64,000 bases of DNA from Silurus meridionalis (lineage: Eukaryota > Chordata > Actinopteri > Siluriformes > Siluridae), in the NCBI RefSeq assembly GCF_014805685.1, contig NC_060885.1, positions 4,988,632 through 5,052,631 on the forward strand. The letters are read 5' to 3'. The position numbers were made by a program, and so were the translations under genes. This document shows positions 24,419-36,571 of this stretch, piece by piece. The notes beneath the pieces are model-generated. The model was given only the letters and a program-made list of their open reading frames with translations. It was not told the DNA's origin and ran no database searches. Each line of letters opens with the position of its first letter. Within the stretch, counting starts at the first letter, position 1.

Positions 24419-25484
24419 CTGTTGTTGGACCCTTTAGCAAAGCACTTAACCCTCAAGTGCTTGTTTGTATGAATAAGATAATTGTTAGGTGTTATAGATA
24501 AGGGTGTCATAATAAAATATTTATATATGGTATAGCATAAGGGATAATTGGATCCAAGTTGCTTTGTTAATGTTCTACATTATTAAATGTAATTTTAAAT
24601 GGATAAAAAGTATACACATACATATAGAGTCATAAGAATTGTTGCTTATGTTGCCAAAAGTAATTAAAGTTGCAAGGACAGAGTGAGGATTATGAGATAG
24701 AAAACAGACAACAATCTATCAATCAATCAATCAGACGGAGTGTAGTAAATTCAGTGTGGATTTGAAACATGCAATCAATTGAACTGATTGAACTCTATTA
24801 TGATTTTTCTTTATATTTTCATCACAAATCTAACACTGGAGCGAGTGTGTGTTTCTAGACAGGTGACTGGCGGAAAATGATGCAGCTGTGGAGTTAATGT
24901 GAAAACAGTGGGATGGGAAACCTTACATATTGTTATGGGATTTGAGGTTTTAGTACCTGCTGTTTGCTATTTATTTCCATGCTGCAGGATTTCCTGCAGC
25001 TTTCTGTGTGTGATGTGTGACAGTGTAAAACCATGATGCTGCACCTGCTGCTGTGTGTGTGTCAGTGAAGGTTTCTCAAAGAAACCAAGTTATCAAAAAA
25101 AATAAAAGACTACCAAGTGACCTCAGAGAGACGTCCTGTGAACCTAGTTTAAAGTTTTTTATGAGCAATATTCACTGGTTTAATTGTCAAATTATAAAGT
25201 CAGCCATGGTACGGTGTCTATGGAGCAGAGTTTAGGGCCTTGCGCAAGAGCCTAAAAGTGTCAGTTTGGCTGTGCTGGTACCTAAACCCCTGACCATATC
25301 AGCAGTTACCCAGAACCTTAACCACTGAACACTACTGCCTTAGAATTTAAAAGTTATTAAACTGACCAAGACGAAATGTGTATTAAAATGTTTGATTGCA
25401 CACCATTCAAAAGTGTGATGTGCAATATCCTCAAAATAATTTAGTTTTTTTTTTTTACTTACATTATAGCAGCTATAAACATTT

Positions 25485-25985
25485 GTTCCCTAAATAGGCT
25501 TTACTCATTTTTTTCCTTACTAGGCTTCCCTCACTCATTACCTCAATAGACTTCCCTCACTTATTCCCTTACTAGGCCTCCCTTACTTATTTCCTCACCA
25601 AGCTTTTCTTATTTGTTCCCTCACTAGACTTCCCTCACTTATTCTCCCACTAGACCTCCCTCACCTGTTCCCTAACTAGGCTTCCCTCACTCATTTCCTC
25701 ACTAGGCGCTTCCCTCATTTGTTCCCTCACTTGACTTTCCTCACTCATTCTCTCACTAGACTTCCCTCACTTGTTCCTACACTAGGCTTTCCTCACCAGG
25801 CTTGTCTTTCTCGTTCCTTTACTAGACTTCTCTCACTGATTCCCTTACTAGTCTTTCCTCACTCGTTCCCTCAATAGGCTTGCCTCATTTGTTCCCCTTA
25901 CTAGGCATCCCTCACTAGACCTCCTCACTCGTCCTCTCACTAGTCTTCCCTCACTTGTTCCCTCATTAGTCTTTCTCAGTAAAAT
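25485..25985 (+). repeat. Minisatellite, forward block
   Basis: About 18-20 degenerate units of ccctcactaggcttccctca plus a cttgtt-like ending, same family as 24165-24418. Confidence 0.9.
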
Positions 25986-26037
25986 GACCAGCAACTTTTT
26001 TTCTCTTATAAATATTAAATAAGAGAAAAAAGCAGAC

Positions 26038-26312
26038 AGAAGCCTAGTAAGAGAAAGAGTGAGGGAAGCCTAGTGAGAAAACGATTGAGGGAAGCCTAGT
26101 TAGTGAACGGTTGAGGAAAGACTAGTGAGAGAATGAGTGAGGGAAGTCTAGTGAGGGAATGATTAAGGAAAGCCTATTGAGAGAACGAGTGAAGAAGGTC
26201 TAGTGAGGGAAGCCTAGTGAGGGAAGGATTGAGGGAACAGGTGAGGGAAGCCAAGTGAGGGACGCTCGGTGAGGGTAGCCTAGTTAGGGAATGAGTGAGG
26301 AACTAGTAGGTC
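26038..26312 (-). repeat. Minisatellite, inverted block
   Basis: The same unit in reverse complement (gagggaagcctagtgaggga), about ten copies. It is separated from the forward block by a spacer of about 55 bp, giving a long imperfect palindrome. Confidence 0.92.
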
Positions 26313-26314
26313 AT

Positions 26315-27095
26315 GACTGTCTCATTGTGGAAAACTTGTTGACACTGTAGACTCCTCACATTCCCATCTCTCATTTTTTTTTAAATAAATCTGTTTGCAA
26401 GCAAAATGTGTGTATAGTACATCCTACACATGATTAAGTGTCAATAAAGAGTCAGTACTGTAGAAACTTTAGCTATAAGTTCTAATAAATAATAATAATT
26501 TCGTGATTTGCTTTGCAGTTGGAATGGGAGCATTAATCTTTTCTATCCAATAGACTTCAAGAATTAAATGCATTGTTATCCAATACATCCTCAGCCAGTG
26601 GAATTGCCTTGATGCATACATGACATTGTAATTTTAAATTAAATGTTGCTGCAGATTACATATTAAGCAACACCCTGTGTTCATTTCTTATTTGGGAAAA
26701 TTTCCAAAAAAAAAAAAGTAAATTTTGACTTAATTATAAATAAGCCAGAAAGATACACTCACCCATTTTTTTTTCTCGTTTACTGGCTCACAAAGTGGAA
26801 GATCAATTTTAAGGCTTGTTCAGGGAAGACAGGGTCCTACATGCTAGATTAAACACAATCAAACTCATTTGCTAATTGCTTATTGACCCATATTGCAGCA
26901 AATATGAATTGCTAGTCAGATCCAGTAATGATCGAATTAGCTACATCAGGAGCAGCTAATGAGTCTGGAGAGGTTTTATGAAGAAAAGATATCCAACACA
27001 CCTTGTAGGTTCAGAAGCAGAAAGTGGCCAAGGATTTTGTAATCAGTATAAGGCAACCAAAGCTTAAAATAGAACTAAAATGATTCTTTATTATA
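26315..27095. other. Unassigned AT-rich DNA
   Basis: No gene or repeat terminus recognised. Confidence 0.45.
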
Positions 27096-27099
27096 CACA

Positions 27100-27350
27100 A
27101 TATGAACAAAATTATTGGCACATCTGACTTTTCTAGCTATATGTGATTCTTCCCCAAACTATAATCATAAAGTTAAAAGCACAGGATTGTATAGGACGTC
27201 GTTCGATTTAGTCGAATAAAATTTTCATTTGAAAAAATCTGCTCCAGCATGAAAATGCTCCTCTGCACAAAGCCAGCTCAATGAAGATATGCATTACATG
27301 GTTCGGTATGGGGTCTTGAGTGGCTAGCTAAAAACTCTGAGTATGTAGGC
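27100..27350 (+). mobile_element. Degraded Tc1-like repeat
   Basis: It contains caaaattattggcacatctg, a gctatatgtgattcttcccc block and ctcctctgcacaaagccagc, then tcaatgaagatatgcattac. Related to 19853-20165. Confidence 0.6.
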
Positions 27351-27654
27351 TGTACCTATATACCTTGTATTCCAGATTTTCACCTGGAATTTTTGGAAAA
27401 CTGCGATATTCAAATGGAAAATAATATGGATTTTTTTTTAACATTTAAGAAAATTAAGAAACAAACAGGCAATAAATTCTAGTAATGTCATACATCAAAG
27501 CGAAACAGCCCAGTGAATAGAATTGCATTATGCGAGATTCCTGTAATGCTCTCTAAATGCATTATGGGTAACAAAATTAAGAGACTCACAGAACTACTGC
27601 AATATAGACATAATTCATATCCAACAATGAATAATATAGACATGTGCCATATAA

Positions 27655-27970
27655 AAAAATGCAGCAGGGGATGGTTCCACATTAACAGCCTAAAGATCCA
27701 CGACGTTACTAAGCAACTCAAGAGCTTTGAGGATGAACTTGGACTGGAATTAATATCAACAGTCTACTACAATGGCTCAGGACCACAGGTTGCATGAACA
27801 GTTTTGCATTTAACCATCTCAGTCGCACCCCTCTCACCTTGTTTCCATAACGTCCTACCTGCTTGGTCCCTCTATTAAACTACTTTCGAATCATGTACAT
27901 CTTTATCACAAGGTAAACAGGTGCATAACCGAACATGTGATATGGTGCTTGATGGTGCAGTGGCTTGTGG
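27655..27970 (+). mobile_element. Fish repeat fragment shared with 53850 and 57600
   Basis: The run cctaaagatccacgacgtta, then ctggaattaatatcaacagt, then gcagttttgcatttaaccat-like sequence recurs at 53860-53985 and 57620-57725. The family is not identified. Confidence 0.5.
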
Positions 27971-27974
27971 AAAC

Positions 27975-29160
27975 TGTAGTGGCATAAACCTGAAAATATC
28001 ATAATAACTGCTCTATCAACCTACATTTCCATTTTCTACTTTTGTGATATTTGTATAGTAGAATGGAACCTGAGTTGTGTTGTGTGTTGAATTGTCCAAA
28101 GGTGTGTGTTGAATGTATTGTTATGGGACCAAGGAAAAGTCCTAATACTGGTATACTTAAAACCAGCTGCAGGTTTTCTGGCTCTGTGTGTAAGAATTTT
28201 AGCCAGGATTTTGAATTTTGACAAGAAAATTGCCTTCCTTTTTTGTAGAATACAACAGGAAATTGCATTTTTAGGACTAAAAGGCCTTTAACATAATGAA
28301 TGTCGTAGACAGTTTGCTTTTTCTTGACATTGCTACATGCATCTCTAAATAAACAGATGAAACAAAGGTCCTAATGTATGTTCGGAAGCGGACATTTTCT
28401 ACAGAAAAGCAGCATGAGATTAAAATCTCTCCCCAAGTCTTTTTGCAGTTATTATTTGCAGCCTGAACTCTACAGTCTTCTTCCAGCCTGTTTCTTTGAT
28501 TCCACTGCTTTTCGCAGGTCAAGGCTAATTTGGGGCAGTGAAAACTCAGATGTGTGGAAAAAAAAGCCCAACAGTGCTAAAATCCAATCAGAGCTGTGAA
28601 AAAGAAAACACACAGTTAAGCACCATCATCATTAGTTGCATGGACATGAAGGGAATCAAGTTTGGATTCAAAAACTTAACCTAAAAAAACAAAAATTGCA
28701 CAAGTTTGTTATTGTACAAAATATAGGAGCTGGAATATTACACTACCTTGGGTTCTACTTGTGCAATCTCATTATTATGCACTTTTTATGTATTGTTTTA
28801 ACTAAAAACAAAATAGTGGTGGACAATAACAAAGTAAATGGAATTCGTTCCTCTAATTATGTAGCTTTTTCACATACTTTTTGCTCAACTATATTTTGCA
28901 AAAGCAGTTGCTCCCTTTTATTTATGAGTGGATAAAAACTTAACTGGTCATACACACAGCAAGCCACCAATCAGGGTCAAGCGCACGCTTTGTTTTAAAC
29001 TTGTTTTGTTCAGGGCTTTGTGGTATCTACTTATCACCAACATACAGTTCAGAGTCAGTTCAACTGCAAGCAGAACATTTTGCGAGGAATAAATGAAGGA
29101 CGAAACACCTGACTATAACTTCACAACACCTGCAGCTGAGATTTTCATGTTTTTTTTTTA
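27975..29160. other. Unassigned intergenic DNA
   Basis: Open frames at 28378-28599 and 28636-28935 (plus) have no recognisable domain and no splice-supported context. Treated as chance. Confidence 0.45.
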
Positions 29161-29164
29161 AGTA

Positions 29165-29775
29165 CAGTAAAACCCCGTTGGACGAGCATAAGTCGTTCTT
29201 GGAAATTGCTCGTAGGTCCATTTGCTCGTACGTTTGAACTCATGTTCCCCATAGGAATGAATGTAAAAGTGATTTAATCCGTTCCGAGATCTCATTCGAT
29301 CGCTTATTTCTGCACTTAAAAAGTATTTGTAGCCTGTTTTAACAAACAAATACACCGCAAATGACCGTAATGTAAACATAATTTAACACTTACTCATGTG
29401 GTAGTGGTTGATTGCGAGTGTGAGACGCGCACCACGCTCATAACCTCCTCGGTTTTCATGGTAACTCTATTTACTTTCGTTTTCACAGCACCATCACTGA
29501 TTTTTTTGGAAGACATTTTTCAAGATTTCTATTGGAATAAAAATATAAAACTGAAAAAAGTAAAGTTTTTGCTGCACTAAACAACGAGAGCAACCGAGTG
29601 ATACGTCATCAACTAAGCGACTGATGCGATCCTCGGCCGAAAACGGGGAACCGGCATCGTGGGTTTGCTTGTGCCTTCGAAATTTGCCCGTGAAATAGGG
29701 TACAATTTTGCGAGCAGGGTCGCTCGTATCTCCATTTGCTCGTCTATTAGTTGCTCATACAACAGGGTTTTACTG
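29165..29775. mobile_element. 611-bp MITE with TIRs and TA target duplication
   Basis: The left terminus CAGTAAAACCCCGTTG and the right terminus CAACAGGGTTTTACTG are inverted repeats with one mismatch in 16. Each is flanked by TA (29163-29164 and 29776-29777). Internal subterminal repeats contain tgctcgta and its relatives (gctcgtaggtccatttgctc, and gctcgtatctccatttgctc in the right half). The CAGTAAAACC-type terminus and the TA flank suggest a pogo/Tigger-like Tc1/mariner element. Confidence 0.9.
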
Positions 29776-30124
29776 TAGTTCAAAAGAAGGTTTTGGGCTC
29801 AATTTTAATAGATAACAATCAGTGTTTGACCTATTAAATTCATTCTATTGATAGATTGGTGCTCTAAGAGTAACATTAGAGTCTTTTCACATAAACTAAG
29901 TTGATTAAGCAAAGAGTATTTTTACAAAAATGATAATAAGAACATTATAGCTATAATAAATTATAGTACTTTGGATACTTAAGTACATTTGAAGGCAAAT
30001 ACTTTGTACTTTTACTCAAGTGAATGTTTAAAGGGACACTTATTTTTACTGGAGTAAAATTTTACCTTGTGTGTCACTGTTTTAACTTCAGTACATGGTG
30101 TGTGTACTTCATCCACCACTGCTT

Positions 30125-31340
30125 GTTGGTGGAATATAAATTCTATTTGACTAGGTTAGCATGCAGCGTATGATGCTAAAAGAGTTAGAAGGTGGAGTGA
30201 AGTGCTCTTTATTAACCAGGTTTTGTGACAAACATGACCATTTTACCCAACTGGACAATCAATGCACTGTCACTTTCTATCACAGGCCAATGTGTAATGT
30301 CTTCTATTCTTGGTCATGTTAGTTGTAATCATGCGTGTATTAGTCTGGGTCTTATTTTATTCCAGCACTGCTGTGTAGTACCTGTATGTTAATTGTAAAC
30401 GTGAACAATATCCTTGCATGCTCAGGAATACTTCGCCAATTAATCTGATTCAGATTCTAAATTAGATGATAAAAAATCACAGACCTAGTGCTCCATGCAC
30501 ACATGATCCTAAATACGAGTTTATTTATTAGCAAAATCTTCCACACTCGGTAAACAGATGCAGTGAATCAGCAGGTTAAACAAGGAGACCGGAGACCCTG
30601 TAATAGACCTCTGAGCTCATTTCTTTGATGAACGACAATCCGGGTAGAAAACAACCCTAAAGTGTGGACTTTTTTTTTTTTTAACAGGAAGTATTGCAGC
30701 GTCTCCACAAAGCTGAAAACATTCTGCATGCACTGGCCAGGCTAATTGAATTCGTATAAACGGTCTCTGTAGAATTATGGGCAGCCTGAGCTCCACAAAA
30801 AATCATTTATATTCATGAACAATGTGTGAATCATGCTCTGCTTAGCGATATTCAATTAATGTCTGTTTACCAGGCTGAATCTACAGCAATAGTTTTGCCC
30901 AATTAGTGTTAATTTGAATGTTAATACCATAGTGACATGATGGAGTCTTGGAGGACGAAGATTCTTTAATGAGATAGCAGCTATAATGTCCTTCACATGC
31001 TAAATCATTAATTGTTTAACTAAGATGAAGATTCTATGGAACATTGTCAATATTGATCTCTGTAATATTGCAAATTAAGGAAGGTTCAGGACTAAAATTA
31101 ATATTCAAACAGAGTAAATTGCAGATTTCTGCTTTTCCATGTGCTCGTGTTCATTTTTTTTTCTGTTTAAATCATGTCTCCATTCATGTATCGTCATTTT
31201 GTTACTAGATTGTGTTCACCTGTTTTGTGTTGCTCCTCGATTTGTCTTTCCATTCCTGCTTTAGAGACTTCTTGCAGAAAGCTTGTTGTAAAATATGGTT
31301 ATTAGTCCATACCTTGTATTTTTCATGAATACAATTTATT
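30125..31340. other. Unassigned intergenic DNA
   Basis: A short ACTCAAGTA-type MITE fragment ends at about 30122. Beyond it nothing is recognised. Confidence 0.45.
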
Positions 31341-31344
31341 TTTT

Positions 31345-31425
31345 TTCAATTCAGATTTATTTGTCTAATGCTTTTAACAATGGAAATTGTCCCACAGCAG
31401 CTTTACAGAGGTAAATAGGTTATGA
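31345..31425 (+). mobile_element. SINE-like fish repeat fragment
   Basis: tttatttgtctaatgctttt, then cccacagcagctttacagag, same family as 10295-10390. An A19 tract follows at 31631-31649. Confidence 0.6.
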
Positions 31426-32689
31426 AGAGCTTTCATTCAGCATGTTCCTGGTTTAGACTTTTGGTGTGTCTATGTCTTTGTTCTGGTATCGACATATTAA
31501 CATATGCATTTATCCAACTGTGTCTGGTTTCCCAGCATATGTAAGAGTAACTGGCAATTTTTCAAAAAAAAATTTTAAAAAATAAAACTCAATCTTGGAA
31601 CAAAGAATGGACACAAGCATCATAAAGACAAAAAAAAAAAAAAAAAAAAGAAGAACAATAATACTAAATTTCACAGTTCTACTAACTAATATGGCTGAAT
31701 GTTGTGCTTAAGTCTTTCCCACATGTACACAAACATTTAAGACCTACAATACACATTATTTAAGAATCCCACACTCAGGGAGTTGAATGGCTCACTTGAG
31801 TAAAGACACGGGAGTAGTAGGAGACATGGAAAACTAACAAAAACCAAGTGAAGTGTTGGCAGATCGCTCAGTGTTTGGAATGCCTTGGACAAGGGAAGAA
31901 CTAAGCACAAAAGAGCTAAAGATCTAGAAATGAGCTTTTCATGGCTTCTTAATAAGCTCTAAAGAGCAACAGTGCCATCTATTGTCTAAAAGAATCAGAA
32001 ATCCGGGATCTGTAGAGCAATACTTCCATCTGCTGTTTATACCGCAAAATAGCCACATAATCCACAAAAATCCAGTGTAGTAATCCACAGAGGGGAGAAA
32101 TACAAAGGACCAGGTTAAAGCAAATAGATTTTCACAGCATCTGTAAGATCTCTGCTCCACAGCTGCACCACCCGCATACATCATCTTTAGCAGAAGCATC
32201 AACATCAGTCTCACAAAATGGCCCAGAGTTTTCTTTGCATTTTTGTGCATTGTTTTTGTGCATTACAGTTTTCTTTGGGATTTGAAATGAAGGACAATAC
32301 TACAGGAAAAAAAGCGCAATAGAATAAATGATTTCTAAAAAATGTTTAACTGATTTGAACTGTTTTGGACGACTTTTTCTCACAATGTGCAGCTTTTCTT
32401 GAAAAGTCCGTCTTGTGAATGTCCTTGTCTAGGGACGTACCAGTGCCAATTGTATCCCACTACATATGTTTTGACATTGGACCTCCTGGAGTGTTTAAAG
32501 GTGCTGGATCTGTGATGATCACAAATGTTGTGCTCAGTAGCTCTTAGTTTTATAACCATAAAGACTGTATAATACTGTAGAAAGAACATTACTTATAATC
32601 TTATACTCCAGTGCTCATGTTAGTTCTCACTCTCCAGTGTTCTGTATTGTTGAAAGATTTATGATCAAACTCTTGATGTCGCCCAAATG

Positions 32690-32903
32690 AGGATGGGTTC
32701 CCCTTTTTGAGTCTGGTTCCTCTCAAGGTTTCTTCCTCATAACATCTAAGGGAGTTTTTCCTTGCCACAGTCACCACGGCTGCTCATCAGGGATAAATAC
32801 ACACCATTGACCTTAACTGTTGATTTCTGTAAAGCTGCTTTGAGACAATGTCTGTTGTGAAAAGCGCAATAGAAATAAACTTGACTTGACTTGACTTGAC
32901 TTG
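32690..32903 (+). mobile_element. SINE-like fish repeat with (TTGAC)n tail
   Basis: gagtctggttcctctcaagg, then ttccttgccacagtcaccac, then taaagctgctttgagacaat, ending in four ttgac pentamers. This is the longest, best preserved copy of the family in the window. Confidence 0.75.
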
Positions 32904-32904
32904 T

Positions 32905-33440
32905 AAGTGTATCTGCAACCAAATCAGTTTCTTCTCATCTGTTGTGAAAAAAAAAAACCAGCTATAAATCTAAATTAATATATTTAAGCTTAAACAGATA
33001 AGTGTTGTAATAGTCTGCACTCGGACTGATGTGGCTAGAGGGCCTCGGAGTGACTAAATCGCAGTCTGATTAGTTAAAGCAAAATGTATTTGATTCTAAA
33101 AAGAGCCACATTCATTTTTGTTGCCTTATGGCAATACATGAACGCTGAAATCTGATTGGATAGAAACTCTAAAAACTCGGTGGTGCTGCTCCTTGCAACA
33201 AAACCAGGCACATTTCAATTTGAGGTGAATCAGTGCAGAATGTGAAAACTACCGAAATACATAAACGAAAAGATCTGCACACAAACACAACAAAATGAAT
33301 ACTGATTTAAAAGGGAGGTTTTTAATAAACAGTTGTTAATAAGCAAATTAGCTGTGAATGTATAAGAAATCAGTCTGCTTAATGTCATTATCTCAAAACA
33401 TGTTCTTTAAACATATTTTATAGCACTTATGAGTGCCAAC
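32905..33440. other. Intergenic DNA downstream of sparcl1
   Basis: No element recognised. The sparcl1 3' UTR probably ends near its right edge. Confidence 0.4.
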
Positions 33441-33766
33441 CGACGTTTCCCTTTAATGATCTTTAAAACAAATTTTCCAAAATCATGCTCAGAAGCATAT
33501 TAGTACAAAACCCACAACTAGACACTGCCGAGTTATAAACTTCTCCCCTGCAGGAATGTATATAAACACACTTTCTGCAATAATAATAAAAAAAAAAAAC
33601 TACTGCCATAAAGACTTGATTTTCATCATTTTTTAGATCAACAGCATTTTTGAAAGTTTTCATCTCGCAGTCGATAGAGAGAACAGATCAGAGTGTTCAC
33701 TTCTTTCTCGTTCCTTTAAAAGATTTCTTTCTCTTCTCTGAAGGAATTTCTGCCAGCTCTAGCTCT

Positions 33767-33795
33767 TCAGAACAGCAGATTGGTGTCCATGTCCT
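33767..33795 (-). CDS. sparcl1: sparcl1 terminal coding exon
   Basis: The terminal coding exon is 29 nt: two bases completing Glu, then DMDTNLLF and TGA at 33769-33767. The acceptor is ccaacag. The ending matches the conserved hevin C-terminus (acidic residues, then NLLF). The 3' UTR continues toward about 33440. A minus-strand ATTAAA (plus-strand tttaat near 33453) is a plausible polyadenylation signal, but the end is not proven. Confidence 0.9.
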
Positions 33796-36540
33796 CTGTT
33801 GGTGTGGAATAATGGAGAGAAAATAAATTAAGGACAAATATTTCAACAGTAAAGCAATATCACTAACTGATCAGAATTTAGCTATAGGATTATGTGCTTT
33901 GCTGACAGGATAACTGTCAGTTATATTATAATTCAGTTGCCCTAAGGGAGGCACAGTATATTTGCATTTATATTTTTATCTATATATTCCTTTTATAAAT
34001 CAAATGTTCATGTATTCATGTAGAATCTAATCTAAACTGAATGTGTTTAGCACCAGATAACAAAAGTGAGCACTCTAAATATTATTAGCATTAAAATTTA
34101 TTTTATCTGCAACTTATTTGCAAATATGGACGCTGGGGTTACAGCACAGGGTCAGCCATGATACAGCCTCCCTGCTGCACTGATAGTTTAGGGCCTTGCT
34201 CAGGGGCCCAAAAGTGGCAGCTTGGCGATACTGAAACCCAAGCTTCTTATCAGTTACCCAGTCGGTCTAAATGCTCTATGTGGCATGTTTGTTACATGTC
34301 TATATATTCTTTATCATGATTCTTTGGTTTTCTCCAAGTTACCAAAAATACTAAACGTATTTACTAAAATGTCCCTTCGTATGAATGTGTTTGCTAGGTT
34401 CTCTGAAGCACAGTTGTCTCATGTGGGAAATACACCGTTTAGGCATAACATTATGACATTATAATATTATGAGCAGTGAAGTGAATTACACTGATTATCT
34501 CTTCACCATGGCACCTGTTATTGGGTTAGAGATATTAGGCAGCAAGTGAATATTTTGTCCTCAAAGTTGATGTGTTAGAAGCAGAAAAAATTGGAAATCA
34601 TAAGGATTTGAGCAAGTTTGTGACAAGGGCCAAATTGTGACGTCTAGACGACTGGGTCACAGCATCTCCATAACTGGTCTGCAGTGGTCAGTATCTATTA
34701 AAAGTGCACAGAGGAAGGAACGGTGGTGAACCAGCGACAGGGTCGTAGGCGGCCGAGGATCATTGATGCACGTGGGGAGCGTATGCTGTTAATGCTCGAC
34801 AGGTCACGACTGTTTTGACAGTAAAAGGGGGACCAACACCATATTGGGCAGGTGTTCATAATGTGTTATGCCTGTTCAGTGTATGTCTATCCCATATCCA
34901 CCATGGCATTGACTAAGATAAATCATTTACTGAGGATGAAAGGATGTTTTAACTGCATATTTGTCTAATGCTTAACAAACATTTGGGAAATTTTACATCA
35001 CAAAAAATAAAAAGCAAAGTCATGGAACCAGTAATAATCCGGTGAGAGAACCAGCCAAAATATAAATAATGTAAGATGGGGCTTTCATGCAGTGTCAGTT
35101 ATTACTGAATGTGGTAATGTAATGCAAGAGTTATATAATTATTCATCATAGGTTTCTGGGTTGAATTTTCAGTAGTAAAGGCTTGGCAGGTCTGATCATG
35201 AAACTTGCATTTGCATGTAGATGCTCCTACAATGTGTGACAGGAGTCAAGCGAAACACATTTTTTAAGGTGTCCTACCGTCCTTTATGCCAAAACACTGG
35301 CACCATTCCCTGAAAGAGAGCAGCTTGTCCTTGTCGGTATCACACCCGTGGAAAAAAACTGAAGTGCAGTGCTCCATAGGAACCAGCGGGGCACGGAGAG
35401 GAGCAAGCTCCGAGTGAGACAGGAACCTTGGCATATAAAAAAGATAATGAAGGTGTTACTTGTATCAGGAGCTTCAGGAGTCGCTGATGGTAAACAAAAA
35501 AACAAACAAAAAAATGTGGCTCTTTATTGAAAACCATACCTGTCTGTTGGATGCTGGTCCATTTGTGCAAACTGCCAATGCACTGGATAAATGTACATGT
35601 TGTAATTCTTCTCAAAGTCCTGAGTCAAAAGCTCAATAGGGTGATCACCCTTATTAAGACGCATCTCATTCTCGTAGATCTTCTGAACCTGACCAGTCCA
35701 GAGCACATATAGAAGATAAGTAAGGAATAAAATAGGATGAAAAAATACAAATAAGTAGAGAAAAAAAAATCTACATTGGAATAAATCACAATGTGAGATT
35801 TTTTCTTCTTTAATAACACATCACAAGCTGTTGTATCCTTCTTATAACACAACAGCTAAAATCCATTATCTTTTATTCCCTTATAATTACTTAACAAGAC
35901 ATTTCCAGTTAAAATTGCATTCTAGTGTTCAGTAATAGACATATATTTAAATACACTGTAACATTCAGGGGGAGTATTCACATTTATATACACTGTTTGA
36001 ACAAATGTATTGGGACACCAGATTTTTCCAGCCATATGTGGTTCTTACTTAAACTGTTACCACCAAAATAAAGACAATTGATTGAACGAAATTTTTCCTT
36101 TCACTTGACCTAGGGGACTCGAACCTGTTCCAGCAAGGAAATGCCTCTGTGGACAAAACGAGCTCCATGAAGATACACTTTACATGTGTTGGAGTGTAAT
36201 CTCTTCAGTGGCATGCTATAGAGCTCTGACCTCAACTCTACTGAAACTTTTGGGATGAATTGTAATGCTGACAGCACCCGAGTCCTCCTTAAATAAGAAC
36301 GTGTCCATGCTTAGAGTCTATTCCCCCATTTTTAATTGCATAATAAAGTATAATGGAATTTAATACTATACAGTACAGTACATTTTAACTCTGTTACAAA
36401 GCAGGACAATTTTTCTTTGTTAAATACCAACATGTTTTGTAATCAATTAATTATTAGTCTTAGAGCTGGGCATGCAAGTTCCTGTGTATGTTCTTATATT
36501 AGAAGTGCATTGATATAACCCTAATTGTAATATATATGTA

Positions 36541-36571
<31 letters not shown>

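Larger units (their letters stand above)
22160..25980 (+). repeat. Tandem segmental duplication (two copies)
   Basis: Copy 1 spans about 22160-24420 and copy 2 about 24424-25980. Shared landmarks include taagggtgtcataataaaat (22231 and 24499), ggatttgaggttttagtacc, caggatttcctgcagctttc and cttaaccactgaac. Both end in the same minisatellite. The offset is 2268 bp before and 1316 bp after the hAT insertion present only in copy 1, so the original unit was about 1.3 kb. Confidence 0.93.

Noticed and set aside
24165..26312. CRISPR-like array
   Set aside because: Repeats are contiguous and degenerate without unique spacers, and the genome is a vertebrate. It is a minisatellite.
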